64,000 nt of DNA, taken from positions 7,099,001 through 7,163,000 of the forward strand of contig JAUCBN010000054.1 of assembly GCA_035048815.1 (NCBI GenBank), written 5' to 3'. Within the stretch, counting starts at the first letter, position 1. The number at the start of each line of letters is the position of its first letter. Position numbers and translations under genes: made by a program. The notes under the pieces are model-generated. The model was not told the DNA's origin and did no database searches. It saw only the letters and a list, made by a program, of their open reading frames with translations. The stretch comes from Abelmoschus esculentus. Its lineage: Eukaryota > Streptophyta > Magnoliopsida > Malvales > Malvaceae. Below are positions 21,674 to 34,254 of the stretch, piece by piece.

Positions 21674-22949
21674 CAAACGCCGAAGTATTATGGACTTTAT
21701 TTATAATCATGAATGATAAATTAAAGAAAATATAATCAGATTTTCTTTGTGGCGAAAATAATGGCGTTATTGATCCAACTCAATTGGATATTGATAATTT
21801 TTCTGATAGTCCTTCAAGAGAATAATTTGCCATTTATTTTATTTCCCTTATAACATCTAAAAGAAATAATTGATCTTTATTTATTTTGTTTTATGTTAAT
21901 TTATTTTTATTTATTATATATTTATATTAATTTATTTTACATATTATTTATTTACGCTTTATGTTAATTTATCGTTAATTTATTTTATATATTATTTATT
22001 TACATTCTATGTTAATTTATCCTTTGAAGAATATTATCACTTCCGGAATGAAATCTACAATGAATTGTGGTTATTTATGCCAAGCAGACAGTGCAAGTAC
22101 TCATACTATACTCAAGCATAAGAAATATTTTCCCATTTAAATACAAGGGAAAATATGAGTACTATATCTCAAAGTACTAAAATATCCGTGCTTCGGAAGA
22201 GCTCTTGAGAGCTTATCTTTGATCCGATTTGATATGATGTGCTATTTTTTTAATATTTTTCCGTTCCCCGAAGTAAATGGTACAGAGCACATATTTTTCA
22301 TTTCCCGAAGTAAATGAAATAAAGCACATATTAAAAGGTGCATAATTATGCATATTTTCCCATTTTAAATGCAAGGGAATAATATGAGTACTATATTCGG
22401 AAGTACTAATATCACAGAAAGCTCCGACTGAGCAAATATGTTATTGAGACTTTGTCTCATATTTACAGTGCATTATGCTTGTTGAGAAAATATGTTATTA
22501 CCAAATGAGACTTTATCTCATATTTACATTATATTATGATCGTCAAAGTCGCAAAGAGACTTATTGAATTTTAAAGATATTTACAGAAATATATTGAGAA
22601 TATTAGTCAAGGGGGTGCTGACTATCTCAATATTACGAGTATAACTCAAGGCAATAATGAAATCTTGGCAAAATTACATGCACTGTCATCCATATTGTAC
22701 TACATAAGAATTAGTACAAATTGAAGCTCATGCTATTGTAAACCAAATGTTTACTGATAATTTTATTTGGCATGACCGGTTAGACCATCTCGGTTCAATT
22801 ATGATGCGAAAAGTAGCTGACACTTACATGTGGTCATTTATTGAAGAACTAAGATTTTCTTCATGGTAATTTTTCATTTGATACTTGCTATGAAAGCAAT
22901 TTGATTATTCAATCATCAACAGTTAAGATAAAGTGTAAATCTATTACTT

Positions 22950-23180
22950 TTCTGGAAAGGATACAAGATGATATATATGGGCCCATACACCTTTTCTAAA
23001 AATCCATCTAGATATTTTATGATTTTTATCGATGCATCGACTAGATGGTTATATGTATCCTTGTCATTAACCCGCAACTTGGTGTTTGCGAGGCTACTTG
23101 CTCAGTTGATAAAATTACGAGCACATTTTCCAGATTATTTTCTAAAGACAATCAGTCTTGATAATGTTGATGACATGTAA
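22950..23180 (+). pseudogene. Copia integrase core remnant, copy 1
   Basis: The frame reads YMGPYTFSKNPSRYFMIFID, then ASTRWLYVSLSLTRN and FARLLAQLIKLRAHFPDYF, matching the Copia integrase core around the first two catalytic aspartates (GPI..., RLDN). It ends in TAA directly after SLDNVDDM, where the family continues into the D-D-35-E segment, so the domain is cut. Copy 2 has the same break near 28808. Confidence 0.75.
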
Positions 23181-24149
23181 TTTTACATGTAGTATCACAA
23201 ATTCGCATCAAGCCAACAAATGATCATAAATTCTCCCCATTACAAATGGTTTTTGGTCAGGAACCAAATATTTCTCATCATAGATTTTTTGTGTGTACGA
23301 TATATGTTCTAATTGCTCCACCATAACGCACAAAGATGAGTTTTTGTTGGGAATATATATAAGAGCTTCTGACAGGGGATTTATTTACAACCCGATTTAT
23401 TGACTATCATTTTAATGAGTCAGTTTACCCACCATTAGGGGGAGAAAATAAATAGTTGGGTAAAGAAATAAGTTAGAATGAATTATCATTTTTCTCATTT
23501 TGATCCACGTACTACACAATGTGAACTATAAGTTCAAAGGATAATTCATTTAGCAAATCAATTGCCAGATGATTTTGCTGACCCTAAAAAAGTGACTAAG
23601 TCACGTATACCAGCTATGAATGCTCCGATTAAATTTGAAGTCATGGAAGGATAAACTCTAGTTGCTAATGAGTCTAACTTACGCTTAAAGCGTTGTAGAC
23701 AAGTAAGTTCCAAATATAAGAGATCCTCGAAAAAGAAAAAGAGCTATATTTTATGATGGTCTGATCAAGGAATCAATGATTATGAAAATCTCTAGAAGAG
23801 ATTAAATGGTCTCTAACAGAGACATTGACATGACTCAGGTACCTGATAATAAAGAGATCTCAATAGACTATGTCATGTCTGATAATAAGTGGAACTGAAA
23901 TTAAATAGACGTCGTTAATATATTTGCATGCAATATAGCACTAGAGATTTTATTTAATGATGTGGATCATGAATCATTGTCAATTGGGCAACATGAACAA
24001 AGAAATTATTAGCCAACATGAAAGAGGCAATTAAGGCGAAACTAAAATCTCTTTTGGAAAGAGAAGTATTTGGGTCTATAGCCCGTACATTGAAATGTGT
24101 AAAGCTCGTGGATATAAACGAGCCTTTGTGAGAAAGAGAAATCAAAAGG

Positions 24150-25090
24150 GGAAATCATGAGACATAAGCTCATTTGGTTGCACAAGGATTCTCACAAAGA
24201 CATGAAATTGATTATGAGGAAAATATATTCCTCGGTGGTGGATGCAACTACTTTTAGATTTTGATCAATCTGGCAATAAATAAAATTACTCGGTTTCTGC
24301 CTAATAGATGTTGTTCATAAGCAGTTCATTCAAGTTCTCGAGAACATTATTCAATCATATTGAATATATCATTTTATGGCTTGAAACAATTTACGCGTAT
24401 TTGATATGATCACCTCATTGAATACTTATTAGTATAATGCTATATGAATTATTTCCCCGAGCATTTTTATTAAGAGGTTTAGCTCTGAATTTTTATTGTT
24501 GTGTATGTCGATGATTTGAATATCGTTGAGACTCGTGAAGAGACCTCCTCAAATCCTTGTGCATCTATCGACATACAGAAAAATATTGAAAGAGACTTTA
24601 CATGCATAACACATAACTATTAATAATCCTTATGGTTGTTGCTAAGTCTCTTATTGTAAACAAAGATTTTTTTGCCTCACGAAAAGGGTAATGATATTCT
24701 TGGTCTAAAGCACAATATACACATTATTTATCTGGAAGCATCGTATCTTAGCTGGTTCAGAAATATTATTTAAGTGCTACGAGATCATTACTTTTAAATA
24801 ATTGTTATGCATGAGGCAAAGCCGAAATATGTGTTTGGCTAAACATATATTGAAGATATGTGAATATTTTTCACAAGATAAGATGCAAGCTATCTTGTAC
24901 AGAGATAATACAAAATTTATATCTCAAGGTGGATATATCAAATATGATAAAACGAAACATATTTCTTCAAGTTTCGTCCCTCATGATTTTTAGATGAATA
25001 GTATTCAATGAATCATTTCAAGCAATGATCTAGAAGATTTATCCACTAGTGCATGATCTACTTCAACATTTGAAGATCGTATTCAATATT
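24150..25090 (+). pseudogene. Copia RT-RNase H remnants, copy 1
   Basis: Readable blocks in shifting frames are: LVAQGFSQRHEIDYEE near 24175-24225, SLYGLKQ-like text near 24370, the catalytic YVDD at 24504-24515, and an RNase H end near 24802-25080 (ILYRDNTKFISQGGYIK, then TKHISS). About 60 bases present in copy 2 (near 29943-29999) are missing here. Confidence 0.72.
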
Positions 25091-25142
25091 GAATTATGAA
25101 GATTCAAAGATCTTATGTGATATTTTCATGAGGGGGAGTAAA

Positions 25143-25318
25143 TACGCGTTGCACTCCTTTTCCCTTAACCAAGGTTTTGTCCCAATGGGTTTTCCTAGTA
25201 AGGTTTTTAATGAGGCAACATGCTATGTGTATCAAAGATGTGTGTACTCTTTTTCCTTCACTAAGAATTTTTTTCCCATGGGGTTTTTATCTTAGTAAGG
25301 TTTTAACGAGGCACATTA
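25143..25318 (+). repeat. Duplicated motif between RNase H and the purine tract, Copia copy 1
   Basis: Two adjacent copies of a block running from CTTTTTCCCTT through CCCAATGGGTTTT to AGTAAGGTTTTTAATGAGGCA are seen at about 25150-25220 and 25246-25315. The same pair lies in copy 2 at about 30848-31015. Similar 3' blocks occur in many plant Copia elements; the role is not known to me. Confidence 0.65.
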
Positions 25319-25342
25319 TCTTCATGGATATCCAAGGGGGAG

Positions 25343-25580
25343 TGTTATGAATATATTTATTTATGGTGGATATCCATATATTAAGTTAAACTTTAATGTG
25401 CTTTGGTATTAGGGTTTAATACCCATTGGAATTAGGGTTTCCATCTTATGCCTATAAATATAGACTTTTGGCATAGCATTGTACACAACCCTACTTTGAG
25501 AATATAATAAAATCTTTCTCCCTTTTGTCTCTCATCTTTATTCTCTTATTTTATTCTTGTTCTTTACTTTATTCACAACA
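25343..25580 (+). repeat. 3' LTR of Copia copy 1
   Basis: 238 bases with TG...CA ends. A TATA element TATAAATA lies at 25453-25460. It is homologous to the LTRs of copy 2 at 25946 and 31038. Confidence 0.88.
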
Positions 25581-25940
25581 ATTTTAGAATTTTATAGAGT
25601 TTTTATAAAATTTTTATTTTTTTATATAATTTTAAAATTTAAAATTTCCTAAAAGCGATAAGTGGTATTGTCTCGTTGCAACTCATATCAAAGAATATTT
25701 TTAGAATAAAAAGCCCGTTAAAGTTAACAGTGAAAGTTGGTCAAAATGGCAAACTGTTTTTTTTTTTAGTTTGCGGGTTTAATTTAGATGCAAAATAATT
25801 AAGGACTTAATTAATTTTTACAACAGTTTAAAGGCTAAATTATTTTTTTTCTTGAGGGCTTAATTTAATAAAAAAATTAAAAATTTAATTAATTTTTTAT
25901 AAAAGTTTTAAGATTTATTAAACCATTAAACATAATAAAT
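25581..25940 (-). repeat. Right arm of the long inverted repeat
   Basis: Reverse complement matches the left arm 19505-20109 as described there. A second Copia element is inserted right at its outer end, with target duplication TTAAC. Confidence 0.5.
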
Positions 25941-25945
25941 TTAAC

Positions 25946-26176
25946 TGTTATGAATATATTTATTCATGATGGATATCTATATATTAAGCTAAATTTTAAT
26001 GAGCTTTATTATTAGGGTTTAATACCTATTGGAATTAGGGTTTCCATCTTATGCCTATAAATATAGACTTTGGGACAAAGTATTGTACACAACTCAACTT
26101 TGAGAATACAATAAAATCTCTCCCTTTTGTATTTATCTTGTCTATTTTCTTCTTGTTCTTTATTTTATTCACAACA
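25946..26176 (+). repeat. 5' LTR of Copia copy 2
   Basis: 231 bases, TG...CA ends, TATAAATA at 26056-26063, followed by CGTTATCAGCACGAG. Confidence 0.92.
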
Positions 26177-26644
26177 CGTTATCAGCACGAGTTTGCTCAG
26201 AAAATTTTAATTCCAAGTTTCTTCAAAGATTTACCTGGTATGTTCTTTTTCAATCTTATATATTTTAATTTATAAAATAATATATATACGATGATGATTA
26301 TAATTTTTCTCTTTCTCATGTAAATATTCTTGTGTTTTGTCTAATGATATTATGTGTTTATTTCATCCCATTAATATTTTGTTTTGATAATTTAATCCGA
26401 GTATATTGGCTGGACATCCCGTTCTGCGAGGCTACTGGTTTAACAACGCCGCGTATGAGGATTAAATTTTTATTCTTTGTATATATTGAAGATATATTGG
26501 TTGATCAATTACTATTTAATAGTATGAATATTATAAAGTCTATATTTTCTCGGAAGCAATATTTTTTATGTTGAAAAACTCAACTATAAACTTCTCCCAA
26601 TTTCAAGTTAAGAAAATCGTCTTGATCAAAGAATTTTTATGGGA

Positions 26645-26930
26645 GACATTCCCTGAAGTGAATGCATGCATGATGATTATTCCATGCGATTATTGGATTT
26701 ATGACATTCCTTAAAGTGAATGCAAGCATGATGATTATTTCATGCGATTATTGGATTTATGACATTCCTTAAAGTGAATGCAAGCATGATGATTATTCCA
26801 TGCGATTATTTGATTTATGTCATTCCCTGAAGTGAATGCAAGCATGATGTTTATTCCATGCGATTATTGAATTTGTTTCATTCCTTGAAGTGAATGCAAA
26901 CGTGATAATTCACTATATGGTTAGTGAATA
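26645..26930 (+). repeat. 58-base tandem repeats in Copia copy 2
   Basis: Same five-unit array as 20952-21230, with independent point changes in each unit. Confidence 0.82.
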
Positions 26931-27257
26931 AAACTCAATTATGTGTCAGAGTATCATTGATGATGATATGTTAAAAAAAACATACTCCACTTTTCATGCC
27001 AACAATATTGTCCTTTAGACACAATATCGTGAAAAAGACTTTAAGAAATATTCTGAGTTAATTTCTTGCCTTCTTGTGGCTTAGCAAAATAATGAGTTGC
27101 TCATTATATAGCGGAATGAATAAAAGCCACATTAGTAATTGTGGTTGCGATTGAAGTCATAAAATAAACATGGATAAGATGATTCTTTTGAGAATACTTA
27201 TATCCACCAGAAGTGGAATTATAAAAATGACAAGAATGATAGAGATCATATCAAAAT

Positions 27258-30200
27258 CTTTATGTTATCAATGTGATGGTATAAACCATTGATCTCGTAC
27301 TTGTCAAACGCCGAAGTATTATGGACTTTATTCATAATCATGAATGATAAATTAAAGAAAATATAATCATATTTTCTTTGTGGCGAAAATAATGGCGTTA
27401 TTGATCCAACTTAATTGGATATTGATAATTTTTCTCATAGTCCTTCAAGAGAATAATTCGACATTTATTTTATTTTCCTTATAACATCTAAAGGAAATAA
27501 TTGATCTTTTATTTATTTTGTTTTATGTTAATTTATTTTTATTTATTATATATTTATGTTAATTTATTTTACATATTATTTATTTACGCTCTATGTTAAT
27601 TTATCGTTAATTTATTTTATATATTATTTATTTACATTCTATGTTAATTTATCCTTTGAAGAATATTATCACTTCCGGAATGAAATCTACAATGAATTGT
27701 GGTTATTTATGCCAAGCAGACAATGCAAGTACTCAAACTATAGTTAAGCATAAGAAATATTTTTCCATTTAAATACAAGGGAAATATGAGTACTATATCT
27801 CAAAGTACTAAAATATTCGTGCTTCGGAAGAGCTCTTGAGAGCTTATCTTTGATCCGATTTGATATGATGTGCTATTTTTTAATATTTTTTCATTCCCCG
27901 AAGTGAATGGTACAGAGCACATATTTTTCATTTCCCGAAGTGAATGAAATAAAGCACGTATTAAAAAGTGCATAATTATGCATATTTTCCCATTTTAAAT
28001 GCAAGGGAATAATATGAGTACTATATCCGGAAGTACTAATATCATAAAAAGCTCCGATTGAGCAAATATATTATTGCCAAATGAGACTTTATCTCATATT
28101 TACAGTGCATTATGCTCGTTGAGCAAATATGTTATTGCCAAATGAGATTTTATCTCATATTTACAATGCATTATGCTCGTCAAAGTCGTAAAGAGACTTA
28201 TTGAATTTTAAAGATATTTTCAGAAATATATTGAGAATATTAATCAAGGGGATGTTGACTATCTCAATATTACGAGTATAACTCTAGGCAATAATGAAAT
28301 TTTGGCAAAATTACATGCATTTTCATCCATATCGTACTACATAAGAATTAGTACAAATTGAAGCTCATGCTATTGTAAACCAGATGTTTACTGATAATTT
28401 TATTTGGCATGAGCGGTTAGACCATCCCGGTTCAATTATGATGTGAAAATTTGATGACACTTTCATGTGGTCATTCGTTGAAGAACTGAGATTTTCTTCA
28501 TGGTAATATTTCACGTGATACTTGCTATAAAAGCAATTTGATTATTGAATCATCAACATTAAGATAAAGTGTTATTAATTTTCTGGAATGAATACAAGGT
28601 GATATATATGTACCCATACACCTTTCTAAAAGACCATCTAGATATTTTATGATTTTTATCGATGCATCGACTAGATGGTTATGTGTATCCTTGTTATTAA
28701 CCCGCAACTTGGTGTTTGCGAGGCTACTTGCTCAATTGATAAAATTACGAGCACATTTTCCAGATTATTTTCTAAAGACAATCAGTCTTGATAATGTTGA
28801 TGACATGTAATTTTACATGTAGTATCACAAATTCGCATCAAGCCAACAAATCATCATAAGTTCTCCACATTAGAAATGGTTTTTGGTCAGGAACCAAATA
28901 TTTCTCATCTTAGATTTTTTTGTGTGCGATATATGTTCGAATTTCTCCACCACAATGCACAAAGATGAGTTTTGTTGGGAATATATATAAGATCTTCTGA
29001 TAGGGGATTTATTTACAACCCAATTTACTGACTATCATTTTAATGAGTCAGTTTACCCAACATTAGGGGGAGAAAATAAATAGCTGGGGAAAGAAATAAG
29101 TTGGAATGAATTATCATTTTCTCATTTTGATCCACGTACTACACAATGTGAACTATAAGTTCAAAGGATAATTCATTTAGCAAATCAATTGCCAGATGAT
29201 TTTGCTGACTCTAAAAAAGAGTGACTAAGACACGTATACCAACAATGAGTGCTCCGATTAAATTTGATGTCATGAAAGGAAAAACTCTAGTTTCTAATGA
29301 GTCTAACTTACGTTTGAAGCGTGGTAGACAAGTAAGTTCCAAAGATAAGAGATCCACAAAAAAGAAAAGGAGTTATATTTTATGATGGTCTGATCGAGAA
29401 ATCAATGATTATGAAAATCTCTAGAAGAGATTAAATGGTCTCCATCAAAGACATTGACATGACTCATGTACCTGATAATAAAGAGATCTCAATAGATTAT
29501 GTCATGTCCGGTGATAAGTGGAACTGAAATTAAATTGACGTCGTTAATATATTTGCATGCAATATAGTACTAAAGATTTTATTTGATGATGTGGATCATG
29601 AATCATTGTCAATTGGGAAATGTAAACAAAGAAATGATTGGCCAACATAAAAGAGACAATTGAGGCGAAACTAAAATCTCTTTTGAAAAGAGAAGTATTT
29701 GGGCCTATAGCCCGTACATTGAAATGTGTAAAGCTTGTGGATATAAACAAGCCTTTGTGAGAAAGAGAAATCAAAAGGGGAAATCATGAGATATAAGCTC
29801 ATTTGGTTGCACAAGGATTCTCACAAAGACATGAAATTGATTATGAGGAAAATATATTCCCCGGTGGTGGATGCAACTACTTTTAGATTTTGATCAATCT
29901 GGCAATAAATAAAATTACTCAGTTTCTGCCTAATGGATGTTACATCATATTTGAATGGGCCTATTGACAATAATATTTATATGAAACTTCCAGAAAGATT
30001 TAGATTGCCATAAGCAGTTCATTTAAGTTCTCGAGAACATTATTCAATCATATTGAATATATCTTTTTATGGCTTGAAACAATTTAGGCATATTTGGTAT
30101 GATCACCTCATTGAATACTTATTAGTATAATGTTATATGAATTATTTCCCCGAGCATTTTTATTAAGAGGTTTAGCTTTGAATTTTTATTGTTGTATATG

Positions 30201-30800
30201 TAGATGATTTGAATATCATTGGGACTCGTGCAGAGATCTCTTCAAATCCTTGTGTATCTATCGACAAACAGAAAAATATTGAAAGAGACTTTACATGCAT
30301 AACGCATATCTATTGATCACCCTTATGGTTGTTGCTAGGTCTCTTACCGTAAACAAAGATTTTTTCGCCTCACGAAAAGGATAATGATATTCTTGGTCTA
30401 AAGCACAATATACACATTATTTGATCTGGAAGCATCATATCTTAGCTGGTCCAAAAATATTATTTAAGTGCTACTAGATCATTTACCTTTAAATAATTGT
30501 TATGCAAGAGGCAAAGCCGAAATATGTGTTTGGTTAAACATATCCTAAAGATATGTGAATGTTTTTCACAAGATAAGATGCAAGTTATCTTGTACAGAGA
30601 TAACACAAAATTTATATCTCAAGGTGGATATATCAAATATGATAAAACGAAACATATTTCTTCAAGTTTCGTCCCTCATGATTTTCAGATGAATAGTATT
30701 CAATGAATCATTTCAAGCAATGATTTGGAAGATTTATCCACTAGTGTATGATCTACTTCAACATTTGAAGATTGTGTTCAATATTGAATTATAAAGATTC
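27258..30800 (+). pseudogene. Copia gag-pol remnants, copy 2
   Basis: The order is the same as in copy 1. A zinc-knuckle remnant lies near 27263-27304, with TGA at 27290-27292. The integrase core lies near 28590-28810. RT blocks include TYLNGPIDNNIYMK-like text near 29943-29990, which is lost in copy 1, and YVDD at 30197-30208. The RNase H end is at about 30497-30780 (ILYRDNTKFISQGGYIK). Several breaks are shared with copy 1, so both probably stem from an already defective master. Confidence 0.75.
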
Positions 30801-31037
30801 AAAGATCTTATGTAATATTTTCATGAGGGGGAGTAAATATGCGTTGCACTCTTTTTCCCTTAACCGAGGTTTTGTCCCAATGGGTTTTCCTGGTAAGGTT
30901 TTTAATGAGGCAACATGTTATGCGTATCAAAGATGTGTGTACTCTTTTTCCTTCACTAAGAATTTTTTTCCCACAGGGTTTTTATCTTAGTAAGGTTTTA
31001 ACGAGGCACATTATCTTCATGGATATTCAAGGGGGAG

Positions 31038-31268
31038 TGTTATGAATATATTTATTCATGGTGGATATCCATATATTAAGTTAAAGTTTAATGGGTTTTA
31101 TTATTAGGGTTTAATACCCATTGCAATTAGAGTTTCCATCTTATACCTATAAATATAGACTTTTAGACAAAGTATTGTACACAACTCAACTTTGAGAATA
31201 CAATAAAATCTCTCCCTTTTATATTTCTCTTGTCTATTTTTTTCTTGTTCTTTATTTTATTCACAACA
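31038..31268 (+). repeat. 3' LTR of Copia copy 2
   Basis: 231 bases, preceded by the purine tract AAGGGGGAG and followed by the target duplication TTAAC. Confidence 0.92.
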
Positions 31269-31273
31269 TTAAC

Positions 31274-31798
31274 CTTATCTTTTGCATTTTAATTTAACCT
31301 TAATTTTAAAAATATTCCGACGTTTAAATTTTTTATCAATTTAAACTCTCTTATACCATTTTATATTTCTTCTCCCCACACCGTCTTCTTCCGCCGTCTT
31401 TTCCTTCTTCTTCCATTAATAAGCACTTCCACCAATCCTGCAACCTTCACCGCTGCAAATTCAATTTCATGTGCTAGGAAACTGAATTAATTTTCACACA
31501 AACATAACTTTAAATCTGAACTAAAATCAAGATTAAAATTATTAGAATTTGTACAACGAATAAACCCGTTAAACTATTAAATATTATAATCTACTAAAAA
31601 CTCAATATTAATTAGAATACATAAAATTTACGAGGCTTAACAAAATGTCTATTCCTCGAGTACCAACACCGGATGATAATTTTACTATTATCAAAATGGT
31701 ATAAATAAATAGAATTTTTAAAAATTCTTAAATATAACAAATGAGAGAAGAAAGAACCAAATGGGAGAGATGATTGAAATTTTGGGATGATTCAAAGT
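31274..31798. other. Intergenic DNA, no gene recognised
   Basis: A pyrimidine-rich stretch (31368-31420, CTTCTTCCGCC-type) is followed by A/T-rich sequence. It looks like a 5' untranslated region in composition, but no coding frame or splice pattern supports a gene. Confidence 0.5.
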
Positions 31799-31806
31799 GT
31801 TATGGT

Positions 31807-32287
31807 TAGAGGTGAGTTTTAGGTGAGCAAAACTCAAATCGAAAAAATTAAATAACTCGACTCGAGACAAAAATACTAGACTCGTTTTTACTAGACTTGA
31901 AATTTCAAAATTTTAAATAAAGTTTGAGTTATAAAATAGAAACTCGAATAACTCAAAATTTTTAATAATTAAAGAATTTATTTTTAAGTTCAAGACTAGT
32001 CTCTCAATTTTTTATGATATATACATTGATATATAAAAATATGAAGAAATATTGTCACATATATAAAAATATGAAGAAATATATATATCTTATATAGTCA
32101 GAGAAAGTCATTTTAATTTGAAATCAAATCATGCTATAAACATCATAATTAATCAAAAAAATTATTAAACTCGACTCGAATAAAAAAAATTAAATTAAGT
32201 TTGAATTATAAAATATGACTAGCCAACTCTAATAACTCAAAATATTTTGATTTGACTCAATTCGACTCGATTAAATAATTACCCCTA
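31807..32287. mobile_element. hAT-like MITE
   Basis: The left end TAGAGGTGAG and right end TTACCCCTA form short imperfect inverted repeats. The flanking 8-base words GTTATGGT (31799-31806) and ATTATGGT (32288-32295) differ at one base, as expected for an aged hAT target duplication. The interior is made of ACTCGAATAACTCAAA-type phrases in both orientations. No protein is encoded. Confidence 0.62.
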
Positions 32288-32429
32288 ATTATGGTTATCA
32301 CTATTTATAAGAAAGTTATAGAAACAAAGTTACAAATAACCTAGTGACAAAAAAATAATTTTATCATACACCATTTAATATGAAATTAAATGGTTTCATA
32401 TAATACAAATTAAATGGTGTAATCACCGA

Positions 32430-32745
32430 AAAAGTGGGAGTCACCATTAATCTTATTTGAAGTGCGATTGGAATACTGTAAAATTCGATAATTTTAATAA
32501 AATATTATATATTATTAAAACATTAAGTTTTGGGTTAATAAAACCAAAAAACGGGTTCAAAAGTCAGTTACGTATGAGGAAGGGAAACACCCTACAATGC
32601 CTAAGATTATAGTAATGATCAAAATATTTACGAGCGTAAAATTGATAATAAATAATAATAGATAATAAAAAAATAATAAAATAATAATAATATCAATACT
32701 AAGTATAACAATATTAATGAAAATATAATAGATAGGAAAATAACA

Positions 32746-32785
<40 letters not shown>

Positions 32786-33125
32786 TAAGCGGCGATGACC
32801 GTTAAGGAAGAATTTTAAGGTTTGCATAAATATCTAGGGTTGCCTTGTAATGGGTCATTATTGAGTATTTGGATATTGGGCAATTGGGTTAGGTGGGTTG
32901 TAATTGAGTTTATAAAATGAGTTACTATAGCTGCCTTCTTTGTTTATGTTGTGGAACAACAATGAAGCAAAGACAAAAAGGAACCTATTTCATAGGATGT
33001 GATTGGGTTCTTTTCTGGCCACCGTTTCTTCTTCTAGAGTTTGACTTTATCTACTCCACCGTTCTTGTCAGCAAAATCTTTAAACGTACAATCTGTTGGA
33101 AGAGACGACATAAGCTTAACTTGTA
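32430..33125 (+). repeat. LTR-like fragment with the GTCACC...GTCGGTTACG box
   Basis: GGGAGTCACCATTAATC, then AAAACGGGTTCAAAAGTCAG and TTACGTATGAGGAAGGGAAAC, parallels the boxes in the solo LTRs at 16073-16200 and 50490-50620. An (AAT)n microsatellite occupies about 32746-32784. I could not place TG/CA ends or a target duplication, so this is only a relative of those LTRs. Confidence 0.45.
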
Positions 33126-33154
33126 ACGACGCTGACGATGCTACCATTTATGTA

Positions 33155-33760
33155 GAAAACTTGACCTAGCTGCAATACTGACGAATAGATAAGGTCTGCA
33201 AGATTTGATCCAGCTACAATATCGATGATGATGTAGGATCGAAGTATGGTGATTCTGGTATTTGATTCAGCTACAACATTGACGAAGAGACAAAATCGAA
33301 TATTGAAGGTTCATATGTTGACCTAGTTGCAACAACGACGAAGAGGCAAGATCAGAAAAATAACAATTCTGATGTTTTGATCTAGCTACAACACTGACGA
33401 AGAGACAGAATCTAGTGATGAAAGATCTGATATTTAATCTAGCTACAACACTAACGAAGAGGTAGGATCGACGATTTGACCAAGATGCAACACCAACGAA
33501 AGGGCATCATGGTCTAAGATTTGTAAGATTGATCCATCTAAAACACCAAAGAAGAGGCAAAATCAAAATTTAGTAATTTTGGTTCAACTATAATACCTAC
33601 AAAGAGACAGAACTGACGATTTAACCTACATGCAACACTGACGAAGAGGCATGGTTTGAAATTTATAAGGCTGATCAAACTATAACACTGATGAAGATAC
33701 AGGAACTGATTCAATAGATTTGACCCAGCTACAACACTGAAGAAGAGACATGACCTTGAG
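33155..33760 (+). repeat. Degenerate minisatellite, about 12 units
   Basis: A core of the form GATCTAGCTACAACACTGAC followed by GAAGAGACAGAATC recurs about twelve times, near 33161, 33206, 33263, 33319, 33379, 33434, 33477, 33528, 33583, 33623, 33670 and 33719. Spacing varies from about 40 to 60 bases. No long open frame runs through it. Confidence 0.75.
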
Positions 33761-34240
33761 TTATAAGGTAAGATCTATCCACTCCATCAATAGAGGGGTA
33801 AGATAGAATCTCGACAATTGAAGTTCTTCAGTTCAAATCATATATTTTTATTTTTCTCAAATACACAGAGGATCAGTCGATTTGACTTGCCTTTACCATT
33901 ATTCGTTTGTTTTCTAACCCTCTCGACTCGGTCTAGACGCTACTCGACTCGAACGAGTTACACGGGGAATACTGAGGCTAATCTGGAGACTCGCCATGAT
34001 AAACAAACCTATTTTTTTTCTTTTCTTTTATCTTGTCTAAATTCTTTAATTATATCCTACATGTTCATACAAGGACTAAATTGATTTTTAGCGAAAACCA
34101 TGGAGATATGAGTCCTAATTTTAGCCGAATAAGGTTTAGGGACCTAATTGCAAATTTCTAAAAATTTATATTCTAATCATGAAATCAAGGTTATCAATAT
34201 TTAATTATGCTTCATGCTTACACGTAAGTTTTCAGCTCAA
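33761..34240. other. No gene recognised
   Basis: It contains an 88-codon frame at 33818-34084 that matches no family I know and lacks typical coding features. The rest is A/T-rich. Confidence 0.45.
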
Positions 34241-34254
34241 AATGCCTTATTTCA

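Larger units (their letters stand above)
20110..25580 (+). mobile_element. Ty1/Copia element, copy 1, 5'-truncated and degenerate
   Basis: Only the last 75 bases of the 5' LTR remain (20110-20184, ending TTATTCACAACA), followed by the putative primer site CGTTATCAGCACGAG. The 3' LTR is complete (25343-25580, 238 bases, start TGTTATGAATAT) after the purine tract AAGGGGGAG. The internal region keeps landmarks of Copia gag-pol in order: a zinc knuckle, integrase core, RT with YVDD, and RNase H. It has stops and frameshifts throughout. The missing LTR part and target duplication on the left show a deletion after or during insertion into the inverted repeat. Confidence 0.88.
25946..31268 (+). mobile_element. 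Ty1/Copia element, copy 2, full length but degenerate
   Basis: The 5323-base element has 231-base LTRs at 25946-26176 and 31038-31268, flanked by the perfect duplication TTAAC (25941-25945 and 31269-31273). A putative primer site CGTTATCAGCACGAG follows the 5' LTR and AAGGGGGAG precedes the 3' LTR. It is colinear with copy 1, with reciprocal indels of about 60 bases (near 27100 lost here, near 29943-29999 kept here). The two LTRs differ at about 15 of 231 positions by eye, so the insertion is fairly old. Confidence 0.93.
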
